NCBI RefSeq assembly: GCF_016464625.1
Contig: NZ_JAEAGO010000001.1
Coordinates: 372,001 to 436,000, forward strand
Source: Penaeicola halotolerans
GTDB lineage: Bacteria; Bacteroidota; Bacteroidia; Cytophagales; Cyclobacteriaceae
Length of the DNA: 64,000 nucleotides
Direction of reading: 5' to 3'
Shown here: in pieces, positions 36,686 through 43,537 of the stretch
How positions within the stretch are numbered: position 1 is the stretch's first letter
Layout: each line of letters starts with the position of its first letter
Program-made: the position numbers and the translations under genes
The notes under the pieces: generated by a model
Databases searched by the model: none
The model's input: the letters and a program-made list of their open reading frames with translations, nothing else
What the model was told of the DNA's origin: nothing

Positions 36686-37066
36686 ATGGACACTAATGAT
36701 TTTTTGCTCAAAGAGGAATGTTACCAAGTAATAGGTTGTGCGATGAAAGTGCATTCAGAATTAGGTAATGGATTTTTGGAAGCAGTTTATCAAGAGGCTT
36801 TAATGATTGAGTTTTCAGAAAGCCGAGTACCATTTGAGAAGGAAAAGCCATTAGTGATTAACTACAAAGGATCTACTTTAAATAAGCGATATTATGCTGA
36901 TTTCATTTGCTATGATGAATTGATAGTAGAAGTGAAAGCAACAGATGGTTTACATACTGAGCATACTGCTCAGGTTTTAAATTATCTTAAAGCAACAGGT
37001 CATCATGTTGGTTTATTATTAAATTTTGGGACTACTAAGCTTCAATACAAAAGAGTTATTTTATAA
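36686..37066 (+). CDS. GxxExxY-family protein
   Basis: The 126-residue protein carries the naming motif in GNGFLEAVYQEAL (G-x-x-E-x-x-Y). Further on, YYADFICYDELIVEVKA has the D...ExK spacing of PD-(D/E)xK nuclease-like folds. Function is unproven. The gene sits between pseB and pseC and is more AT-rich than both, so it looks like an insertion into the pathway operon. The frame is intact and has its own ATG. Confidence 0.9.
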   Translation: MDTNDFLLKEECYQVIGCAMKVHSELGNGFLEAVYQEALMIEFSESRVPFEKEKPLVINYKGSTLNKRYYADFICYDELIVEVKATDGLHTEHTAQVLNYLKATGHHVGLLLNFGTTKLQYKRVIL

Positions 37067-37093
37067 TATCAGTGTCAATTTGTGATCTAACAT

Positions 37094-38425
37094 TTGAGTC
37101 AATTTGTGGATAAACCAATGAACAAAATAATCCCTTACGGCAAGCAGCACATCACCGAGGAGGACATCCAAGCAGTGGTCTCTGCCCTTCAGTCTGACTA
37201 CCTCACGCAAGGTCCTCAGATCAAAGCATTTGAAGAAGCTTTCGCTCAGTATGTAGGGGCAAGATATGCTGTAGCCGTGGCAAATGGCACTGCAGCACTC
37301 CACCTCAATTGCCTAGCCTTAGGTGTCAAAGAAGGACATAAAGTGATCACTTCACCCATCACTTTTGCAGCTTCAGCCAACTGTGTCCGCTACTGTGGAG
37401 GAGAGGTAGTTTTTGCAGACATTGATCCTGATACTTATTTATTAGATATCAAGCAGGTGCGACAACTACTCGAAAGTGCTCCCAAAGGAACTTACCAAGG
37501 GATTATCCCAGTGGACTTTGCGGGAAGAGCAGTAGATCTAGAAGCCTTCAGAAAATTAGCAGATGAATATGGTCTATGGATCATCGAAGATGCTTGTCAT
37601 GCTCCTGGTGGCTATTTCGTAGATAGTAAAGGACAGTCACAACACTGTGGCAATGGCCAATTTGCAGACCTCGCCATCTTCTCCTTTCATCCTGTCAAAC
37701 ACATAGCCAGCGGAGAAGGTGGGATGATCACAACCAATGACCCAGCCCTCTACGAAAAACTCCTCATGCTACGCACACATGGTATCACCAGAGAGACAGA
37801 TCGCTTTACCAATGATCCCGCTTGGGCCAGCGGCCAATCGCCAACAGCTAACCGCCAACCGCCAACAGCTAACCGCCAATATCCAGCCTGGTACATGGAA
37901 ATGCAGACACTCGGATTCAACTACCGACTCACTGACTTTCAAGCAGCACTAGGTATCAGCCAACTCAAACGAGCAGAAGAGGGGATTCAAAAAAGAAGAG
38001 CCATCGCAAGTACATATTACGAAGCTTTTAAAAATATCCCCCAGATCACTGACCGAAACTACGAAGCGGCCAACAGCGAACAGCCAATAGCCAACAGCCA
38101 ACCGCCAACAGCCAACCGCCAATCGCCAACCGCCAATCGCCAACAGCCAACCACCAACGGCCACGCTTACCACCTCTATGTACTAGAAGTAGCCGACAGA
38201 TTGGGATTATACAATTACCTTCGCGAACACAATATTTTTGCACAGATACATTATATCCCCACGCACTTGATGCCTTACTATAGAGCATTCGGCTGGAAAG
38301 AAGGAGACATGCCACAGGCAGAGACATATTACCAATACTGCATCAGCTTACCGATGTATCCAACACTCACTGAGGAAGAACAGGCTTTTGTGATTGAAAA
38401 GATTAAGGACTTTTATAAATCATAA
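37094..38425 (+). CDS. pseC: PseC aminotransferase containing two heptanucleotide-repeat insertions
   Basis: This PLP-dependent DegT/DnrJ-family enzyme has the VANGTAALHLNCLAL segment, IIEDACHAPGG and FSFHPVKHIASGEGGM with the PLP lysine. PseC transfers an amino group from glutamate to the PseB product. At 443 residues it is longer than the usual ~380-400. The excess is low-complexity sequence: PTANRQPPTANRQ-type peptides at about 246-266 and at 327-357. Both are encoded by tandem 7-bp units. The first separates DPAW from a second PAWYMEM, and the second precedes GHAYHLYVLEV, so they sit in surface-loop positions. The frame is open through both. The assigned start at 37094 is non-ATG; an ATG at 37118 giving MNKIIPYGKQHITEEDI is an equally good start and fits the family better. 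Confidence 0.93.
   Translation: MSQFVDKPMNKIIPYGKQHITEEDIQAVVSALQSDYLTQGPQIKAFEEAFAQYVGARYAVAVANGTAALHLNCLALGVKEGHKVITSPITFAASANCVRYCGGEVVFADIDPDTYLLDIKQVRQLLESAPKGTYQGIIPVDFAGRAVDLEAFRKLADEYGLWIIEDACHAPGGYFVDSKGQSQHCGNGQFADLAIFSFHPVKHIASGEGGMITTNDPALYEKLLMLRTHGITRETDRFTNDPAWASGQSPTANRQPPTANRQYPAWYMEMQTLGFNYRLTDFQAALGISQLKRAEEGIQKRRAIASTYYEAFKNIPQITDRNYEAANSEQPIANSQPPTANRQSPTANRQQPTTNGHAYHLYVLEVADRLGLYNYLREHNIFAQIHYIPTHLMPYYRAFGWKEGDMPQAETYYQYCISLPMYPTLTEEEQAFVIEKIKDFYKS
37831..37879 (+). repeat. heptanucleotide tandem repeat in pseC, block 1 (7 units)
   Basis: Seven consecutive 7-bp units of the form NNGCCAA or CAGCTAA (CGGCCAA, TCGCCAA, CAGCTAA, CCGCCAA, CCGCCAA, CAGCTAA, CCGCCAA). They lie in frame within a 66-bp segment (37826-37891) that looks inserted between two TGG codons. 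Confidence 0.93.
38067..38164 (+). repeat. heptanucleotide tandem repeat in pseC, block 2 (13-14 units)
   Basis: Thirteen units of NNGCCAA type (38067-38157) and one decayed unit (38158-38164). Sub-patterns such as CCGCCAA-TCGCCAA occur twice in succession, giving a 14-bp higher-order period. The block is translated in frame. Confidence 0.93.
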
Positions 38426-38433
38426 TTCATCAA

Positions 38434-38461
38434 CAGCCAACCGCCAATAGCCAACCGCCAA
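38434..38461 (+). repeat. heptanucleotide tandem repeat between pseC and pseF (4 units)
   Basis: CAGCCAA, CCGCCAA, TAGCCAA, CCGCCAA. The block begins 9 bp after the pseC stop and ends 6 bp before the pseF GTG start, so it occupies the ribosome-binding region of pseF. Confidence 0.9.
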
Positions 38462-38467
38462 TCATCA

Positions 38468-39163
38468 GTGAATAGAAATTTGTGCATCATACCCGCCAGA
38501 GGCGGGAGCAAACGCATCCCCAGAAAGAATATCAAAGACTTTTTAGGAAAGCCTATCATTGCCTATAGCATAAAAGTAGCACTGGACAGTGGCCTATTTG
38601 ATGAAGTCATGGTCTCTACTGATGACGCAGAGATCGCAGAAGTAGCACTTCTGTGTGGAGCCAAAGTACCTTTCTTAAGGAGCGAAGCCAATGCCAATGA
38701 CTTCGCCACTACAGCAGATGTACTCAAAGAAGTATTACAGCAATATGCAGCCTTAGGGCAACACTTTGACCTAGCCTGTTGCATCTATGCCACAGCACCT
38801 TTAATTAAGGGGAGTAGACTAATAGAAGGGCATCGACTCCTAGTAGATAAAAGCGCAGACACGGTCTTTCCAGTCACTAAGTTCAGCTTTCCGATTACTA
38901 GAGCCCTTAAACTAGAGAATCAGAAATTAGCCATGATGTGGCCAGAAAATCTCAACAAAAGATCCCAAGATCTTCCCACTGCTTATCATGACGCGGGGCA
39001 ATGGTATTGGTTCAAGACTGAGCAACTACTACAGTCAGGTAAGCTATTGACAGATAATACCTTTGGATTAGAGTTGCCTGAGATAGAAGTGCAAGACATT
39101 GACAACCATAGCGATTGGAAGCTAGCAGAATTTAAATATGCCTACTTACAAAGCCTTACATAA
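38468..39163 (+). CDS. pseF: pseudaminic acid cytidylyltransferase
   Basis: The 231-residue protein opens MNRNLCIIPARGGSKRIPRK, the nucleotide-binding signature of CMP-nonulosonate synthetases, and has TTADVLKEVL and PVTKFSFPITRAL. It activates pseudaminic acid with CTP to CMP-Pse, the donor for transferases. The start is GTG at 38468, immediately after a heptamer block. Its 3' end overlaps the next gene by 26 bp. Confidence 0.95.
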   Translation: MNRNLCIIPARGGSKRIPRKNIKDFLGKPIIAYSIKVALDSGLFDEVMVSTDDAEIAEVALLCGAKVPFLRSEANANDFATTADVLKEVLQQYAALGQHFDLACCIYATAPLIKGSRLIEGHRLLVDKSADTVFPVTKFSFPITRALKLENQKLAMMWPENLNKRSQDLPTAYHDAGQWYWFKTEQLLQSGKLLTDNTFGLELPEIEVQDIDNHSDWKLAEFKYAYLQSLT

Positions 39164-39695
39164 GCAGACCTTTGAACAAGGCAAGTATGCCCTAGTACCC
39201 ATCCGCATGGAGGATCGCTACCAGATCATGCAGTGGCGCAATGAACAGCTCTACCACCTCAGACAAGTCAAGCCGCTCACTCCTGCAGATCAAGATACTT
39301 ACTTTGAGCAAGTAGTCGCCAAACTTTTTGACCAAGAGCAACCCAGTCAATTACTCTTTTCATTTCTAGAGGAAGGCAAGTGCATCGGCTATGGTGGACT
39401 AGTCCATATCAATTGGATAGATAGAAATGCTGAGATATCCTTTATCATGGATACTCATTTAGAAAATGAGCATTTCAATCATTATTGGCTAAGCTATATG
39501 AGCCTTTTGGAAGATATAGCATTTAGAGACCTTAACTTACACAAGATATACACCTATGCCTTTGATTTAAGACCTCATCTTTATGCTATATTCGAATCCC
39601 TTAACTACCAAAAAGAGGCACACTTTAAAGAACATTACTTGTTTAATGGGAAATTCATAGATGTGATTATCCATGCCAAAACCAACCCTTTTTGA
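39138..39695 (+). CDS. GNAT acetyltransferase, candidate PseH
   Basis: The 185-residue protein has the GNAT layout: ALVPIRMEDRYQIMQWRNE at the N-terminus, the KCIGYGGLVHINWIDRNAEISF strand pair, then a coenzyme A region and a C-terminal FESLNYQKEAHFKEHYLFNG. RimJ/RimL-type enzymes of this size N-acetylate the 4-amino group of UDP-4-amino-6-deoxy-altrosamine in pseudaminic clusters. It overlaps pseF and the next GNAT gene. Role assigned from position. Confidence 0.8.
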   Translation: MPTYKALHKQTFEQGKYALVPIRMEDRYQIMQWRNEQLYHLRQVKPLTPADQDTYFEQVVAKLFDQEQPSQLLFSFLEEGKCIGYGGLVHINWIDRNAEISFIMDTHLENEHFNHYWLSYMSLLEDIAFRDLNLHKIYTYAFDLRPHLYAIFESLNYQKEAHFKEHYLFNGKFIDVIIHAKTNPF

Positions 39696-39696
39696 G

Positions 39697-40281
39697 ATGA
39701 AAATAGAATCTGAAAGATTAGAAATGATCCCTTTTTCTGAAGAATTATTGACAGACAGGATCATGTCTTGGTTTGACAACGAAGATTTAATGAGATACTA
39801 CACCAACTCCAAGAAAAAAATTACAAGAGAAGAATTACTTGGATCGATTGAAGCTGGTATCAATTCAGGAACGGCTTTTACTTATTTTATTAAGTCAAAA
39901 GAAACAGGTCAGATCATTGGAACGACTAAAGTAGGTCCTATTAACCTTGCCCACAAAATTTCTGACATCCCAGTACTCATAGGAGATAAGACAGGTCTGG
40001 GAAAAGGAATTGGGTCTGAGGCGATAGTGTTGGGTAATAAATTGGCATTCGAACACTATGATATCAGAAAACTCTTTGGGGGGATTTACGCCAGTAATAT
40101 AGCTTCGATTAAAGCATTTATCCGTTCAGGATGGGTGGTAGAAGGAGTACTTAAAGGCCATTATTGGAATAATGGCAAAAACGAAGATAGGATTTTAGTA
40201 GGATGCTTCAATCCTAAATACTTTACACCAGAAGAAATAGCTGCTGCGAGATATGAAGATTGGTACAAAAATAATAGCTAA
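39697..40281 (+). CDS. second GNAT acetyltransferase (RimJ/RimL type)
   Basis: From the ATG at 39697, 1 bp after the previous stop, the protein is 194 residues: MKIESERLEMIPFSEELLTD. An upstream ATG at 39673 would overlap the previous gene. The acetyl-CoA motif region is GLGKGIGSEAIVLGNKLAF, followed by ASIKAFIRSGWVVEGVLKGH. It may acetylate a pseudaminic intermediate, a derivative sugar or a protein. Two GNATs in series and no PseG make assignment of the pathway step ambiguous. Confidence 0.8.
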   Translation: MKIESERLEMIPFSEELLTDRIMSWFDNEDLMRYYTNSKKKITREELLGSIEAGINSGTAFTYFIKSKETGQIIGTTKVGPINLAHKISDIPVLIGDKTGLGKGIGSEAIVLGNKLAFEHYDIRKLFGGIYASNIASIKAFIRSGWVVEGVLKGHYWNNGKNEDRILVGCFNPKYFTPEEIAAARYEDWYKNNS

Positions 40282-41281
40282 GGACGCTCCCGTATTTATC
40301 ATAGCAGAACTCTCTGCCAATCACAATGGCAGTCTGGAGACTGCCTTAGAGACCATCAGAGCAGCCAAAAGAGCTGGGGCTGATGCCATCAAGCTACAGA
40401 CCTATACAGCAGATACCATCACCCTAGATTCTGACAAAGAGGATTTTCAGATCAAAGGGACTATCTGGGAAGGCAAAAACCTGTACCAGCTTTACCAAGA
40501 AGCCTATACCCCTTGGGACTGGCATCCTGCTTTATTTGAGGAGGCCAAAAAGCAAGGCTTAATCTGCTTTTCTTCTCCATTTGATCCTACTGCGGTGGAT
40601 TTTCTAGAAAGTTTAGATGCCCCAGCCTACAAGATAGCCTCTTTTGAGATTACAGACATACCTTTGATCGAATACGTAGCGGCAAAGGGCAAGCCCATCA
40701 TCATCTCTACAGGCATAGCAGAGTTAGCAGACATAGCGTTGGCATTAGATGCTTGCAAGCGCATGGGAAATCATGACATAGCCTTACTCAAGTGTACTTC
40801 AAGCTATCCAGCCCCGATAGAAGAAGCCAATATGGCGATGATCAAAGACTTTACAGAACGCTTTGGAGTCATCTCAGGACTATCAGACCACACTATGGGC
40901 AGTACAGTACCGATAGTGGCCACAGCCCTTGGCGCCAAGATCATCGAAAAGCATTTCATCCTTGATAGAACTATAGGAGGTCCAGATGCTTCATTTTCGA
41001 TGGATGAAGCTGAGTTTACCCAAATGGTTCGAGCAGTCAGAGAAGCAGAGAAAGCAGTAGGCGTGGTAGATTACACCTTGACAGATAAACAGCGCAAAGG
41101 CAAAGACTTTAGCAGATCGCTCTACGTGGTCAAAGACATCAAAGCGGGGGAGACCATTACCGAAGCACATATCAAAAGTATCCGCCCTGGTTTTGGCATG
41201 CACCCTAAGCACTACCACGAAGTGATCGGCTCTGTAGCCAGTCGAGATATGGAAAGAGGAGAGCGGTTTTTAAAACAATAA
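40253..41281 (+). CDS. pseI: pseudaminic acid synthase
   Basis: The 342-residue NeuB-family protein has the TIM-barrel N-terminus FIIAELSANHNGSLETAL, DAIKLQTYTADTITL, KCTSSYPAP, GLSDHTMG and EKHFILDRTIGGPDASFS, and a C-terminal SAF (antifreeze-like) domain. It condenses the 2,4-diacetamido sugar with phosphoenolpyruvate to form pseudaminic acid. It overlaps the preceding GNAT gene by 29 bp. Confidence 0.96.
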   Translation: MKIGTKIIAKDAPVFIIAELSANHNGSLETALETIRAAKRAGADAIKLQTYTADTITLDSDKEDFQIKGTIWEGKNLYQLYQEAYTPWDWHPALFEEAKKQGLICFSSPFDPTAVDFLESLDAPAYKIASFEITDIPLIEYVAAKGKPIIISTGIAELADIALALDACKRMGNHDIALLKCTSSYPAPIEEANMAMIKDFTERFGVISGLSDHTMGSTVPIVATALGAKIIEKHFILDRTIGGPDASFSMDEAEFTQMVRAVREAEKAVGVVDYTLTDKQRKGKDFSRSLYVVKDIKAGETITEAHIKSIRPGFGMHPKHYHEVIGSVASRDMERGERFLKQ

Positions 41282-41285
41282 GATA

Positions 41286-42719
41286 TTGATCTTTAATTCC
41301 CTAGAATTTGCGATCTTCTTACCTTTAGTCTTTCTAGCCTATTGGTTTATCTTCAACAGAAGTATCCAAGCGCGCAATGTCTTCCTTTTGGTCATCAGCT
41401 ATATCTTCTATGGCTGGTGGGACTGGCGCTTCCTAGGGCTCATCGCCTTTTCTTCGGTAGTGGATTACTGGGCGGGTATCCGCATTGCGAGTACCACTAC
41501 GCTCAAGACCAAAAAAGCTTTCCTTTGGCTCAGCCTTGGGGTCAACTTAGGACTATTAGGCCTTTTTAAATATTTTAACTTCTTCATGACTTCTCTAGCA
41601 GAGGGACTATCGCAGCTAGGTATCCATGCAGACCCCTTTACGCTCAATGTCATCCTGCCAGTAGGCATCAGTTTCTACACTTTTCAGACCATGAGCTATA
41701 GCATCGATGTGTACAGAGGGCAACTCACACCTACCAAAGATCCTATTGCTTTCTTTGCCTATGTGAGCTTCTTCCCACAGCTGGTAGCTGGACCGATTGA
41801 GCGGGCGGTCAACTTGCTCCCACAGTTTGCAGTCAAGCATCGCTTCAGCTACGAACAGGGAGCCGCTGGCATGCGCCTCATCCTTTGGGGACTCTTTAAA
41901 AAGGTAGTGATCGCAGACAACTGTGCTATCTATGTCAACCAGATTTTTGACAACTACCAAACAGCCTCTAGCTTAGAACTGATCCTGGGTGCTGTGTTAT
42001 TCGCATTTCAGATATATGGAGACTTCTCAGGCTATAGTGACATTGCCATCGGTACAGCCAAACTTTTTGGCTTTGACTTGATGGTCAACTTCCGCACACC
42101 TTATTTCTCTCGGGACATTGCCGAGTTTTGGAGGCGCTGGCACATCTCCCTGTCCACTTGGTTTAGAGACTATGTGTATATCCCGCTAGGAGGGAGTCGG
42201 GTGAGCAAAGGCCGTGCGATCTTCAATACCTTTGTGATCTTTATCGTCAGTGGCTTTTGGCATGGTGCCAACTGGACATTTATCGTTTGGGGGGCACTCA
42301 ATGCCCTTTATTTCCTACCCTTACTGCTAAGAGGCAAGAATAGAAATAACCTAGACACAGTAGCAGAGGGTAGGTACTTACCCAACCTGAAAGAATTCTT
42401 GCAACTCAGCCTTACCTTTGCCTTGACCTGTATCGCATGGGTATTCTTCCGCGCAGAAAATGTCAGTGCCGCTTGGGGGTATTTGGGAGGGATGTTTCAA
42501 AATGATTTCACTTTGACTTTAGTTAATAGAAATTTCCACTTTGTGATGCTCATGATTGGAGCTTGGATAGTTTTAGAATGGATTACTAGAGTATGTAACA
42601 TCCCTTTTCAAAATCAAAGGGGATTGCTCAGAAGGGCTTTTGATTTTGTGCTACTCCTTGCAGTATTGACAATGGGACCTTCAGGTCAAAATTTAGAGTT
42701 TATCTATTTCCAATTCTGA
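41286..42719 (+). CDS. MBOAT-family O-acyltransferase, copy A
   Basis: The 477-residue membrane protein with about 11 helices belongs to the AlgI/DltB-like MBOAT family. The family His lies in IVSGFWHGANWTFIVWG, with FWRRWHISLSTWFRDYVYIP before it. It would move an acyl group across the inner membrane to a glycan. The start is TTG at 41286, 4 bp after pseI. The first ~402 residues are almost identical to copy B at 43527; the last ~75 are unrelated in detail. The next gene is a SGNH-like partner. Confidence 0.93.
   Translation: MIFNSLEFAIFLPLVFLAYWFIFNRSIQARNVFLLVISYIFYGWWDWRFLGLIAFSSVVDYWAGIRIASTTTLKTKKAFLWLSLGVNLGLLGLFKYFNFFMTSLAEGLSQLGIHADPFTLNVILPVGISFYTFQTMSYSIDVYRGQLTPTKDPIAFFAYVSFFPQLVAGPIERAVNLLPQFAVKHRFSYEQGAAGMRLILWGLFKKVVIADNCAIYVNQIFDNYQTASSLELILGAVLFAFQIYGDFSGYSDIAIGTAKLFGFDLMVNFRTPYFSRDIAEFWRRWHISLSTWFRDYVYIPLGGSRVSKGRAIFNTFVIFIVSGFWHGANWTFIVWGALNALYFLPLLLRGKNRNNLDTVAEGRYLPNLKEFLQLSLTFALTCIAWVFFRAENVSAAWGYLGGMFQNDFTLTLVNRNFHFVMLMIGAWIVLEWITRVCNIPFQNQRGLLRRAFDFVLLLAVLTMGPSGQNLEFIYFQF
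41288..42491 (+). repeat. 1.2-kb direct repeat, copy A
   Basis: Aligns without gaps to 43529-44732 at a constant offset of 2,241 bp, with only scattered substitutions (about five or six at protein level). Similarity stops abruptly after TATTTGGGAGGG. Confidence 0.92.
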
Positions 42720-43537
42720 TGAAAAGATTTATTCTCTACGTTTTGAGTACTATGATTGGTCTATTGATAGTAAACTTTATTGTTTTTTATACTTTAGAGT
42801 ATCCAAGAAAACAGTACTTCAACACCTTACTTAAGGTAAAACCTAGTGAGAGATCGTATTATTTTTTCTTTGGAGACTCCCATGTTTGGGACTTCATGAA
42901 TGCGATTGATAATCCAAAGTATCTAAATTTTGCTCATCCCTCTGATAACAGCAAGGATATTTCATCAAAGCTTGGCTATCTTTTAGATCAAGGTATTTTA
43001 TCTTCTGAAGACACGGTATTTATCCAGTTTGATGCGAATAATTTTACGGCAGTAAAAGAGCAAAGCAATAACAATGATCTGACGGATGATATGAACGATC
43101 TAAAGATGAATGCTTGGCATTACCTTCCGCTGCTGAGTAATGATAAGGTGGTGTCTTTTGAGTCTATGTTATCGGTTTATCGATGGTTGAGTGATTATAA
43201 ACAGCAAGATTATCAATTTGACTCTGCGAAAAGTGTTCGTAGATTAAAGCAGCAATTCGGAGATTTTTCTTATAGTGAATCCGCTAGAGAAAACTATGAA
43301 AGCATGATCAATTTGCTTCAAAATCAAGGTGTCAAAACATACTTACTCAAAATGCCCATTTATAAACAATACCTTGAGATAATAAATAAAAATTTCACTT
43401 ATCCAGATATTGAAGGAGTGAAAATCATTGATTTTTCGAGGGAAAATTTACAAGAGTCAGATTTTACGGATCAGGATCATTTGAATGAAAATGGAGCTAA
43501 GAAGATCTATTTGAAACTGAAATCAAATGATCTTTAA
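42719..43537 (+). CDS. SGNH/AlgX-like membrane-anchored protein
   Basis: The 272-residue protein has an N-terminal membrane helix (about 5-26). FFFGDSHVWDF supplies a GDS block I and DQDHLNENGAKK a DxxH block V, the nucleophile and catalytic pair of SGNH hydrolases. Such partners sit in the periplasm and hand acyl groups from MBOAT proteins to glycans. The ATG shares one base with the copy A stop. It is AT-rich relative to the MBOAT genes. Its end overlaps the copy B ATG by 11 bp. Confidence 0.8.
   Translation: MKRFILYVLSTMIGLLIVNFIVFYTLEYPRKQYFNTLLKVKPSERSYYFFFGDSHVWDFMNAIDNPKYLNFAHPSDNSKDISSKLGYLLDQGILSSEDTVFIQFDANNFTAVKEQSNNNDLTDDMNDLKMNAWHYLPLLSNDKVVSFESMLSVYRWLSDYKQQDYQFDSAKSVRRLKQQFGDFSYSESARENYESMINLLQNQGVKTYLLKMPIYKQYLEIINKNFTYPDIEGVKIIDFSRENLQESDFTDQDHLNENGAKKIYLKLKSNDL

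Noticed and set aside
37737-37952. Alternate plus-strand frame within pseC
   Set aside because: It lies inside pseC and is simply the frame entered after loss of one heptamer; no start signals of its own.
37949-38327. Two minus-strand frames (74 and 93 codons) across pseC block 2
   Set aside because: They are the antisense translation of the heptamer array (repeats of WLLAVGG/GWRLAVG) with no start context; the plus-strand pseC frame explains the region.
37831-38461. CRISPR array
   Set aside because: The repeats are contiguous 7-bp units without spacers, and no cas genes are present.
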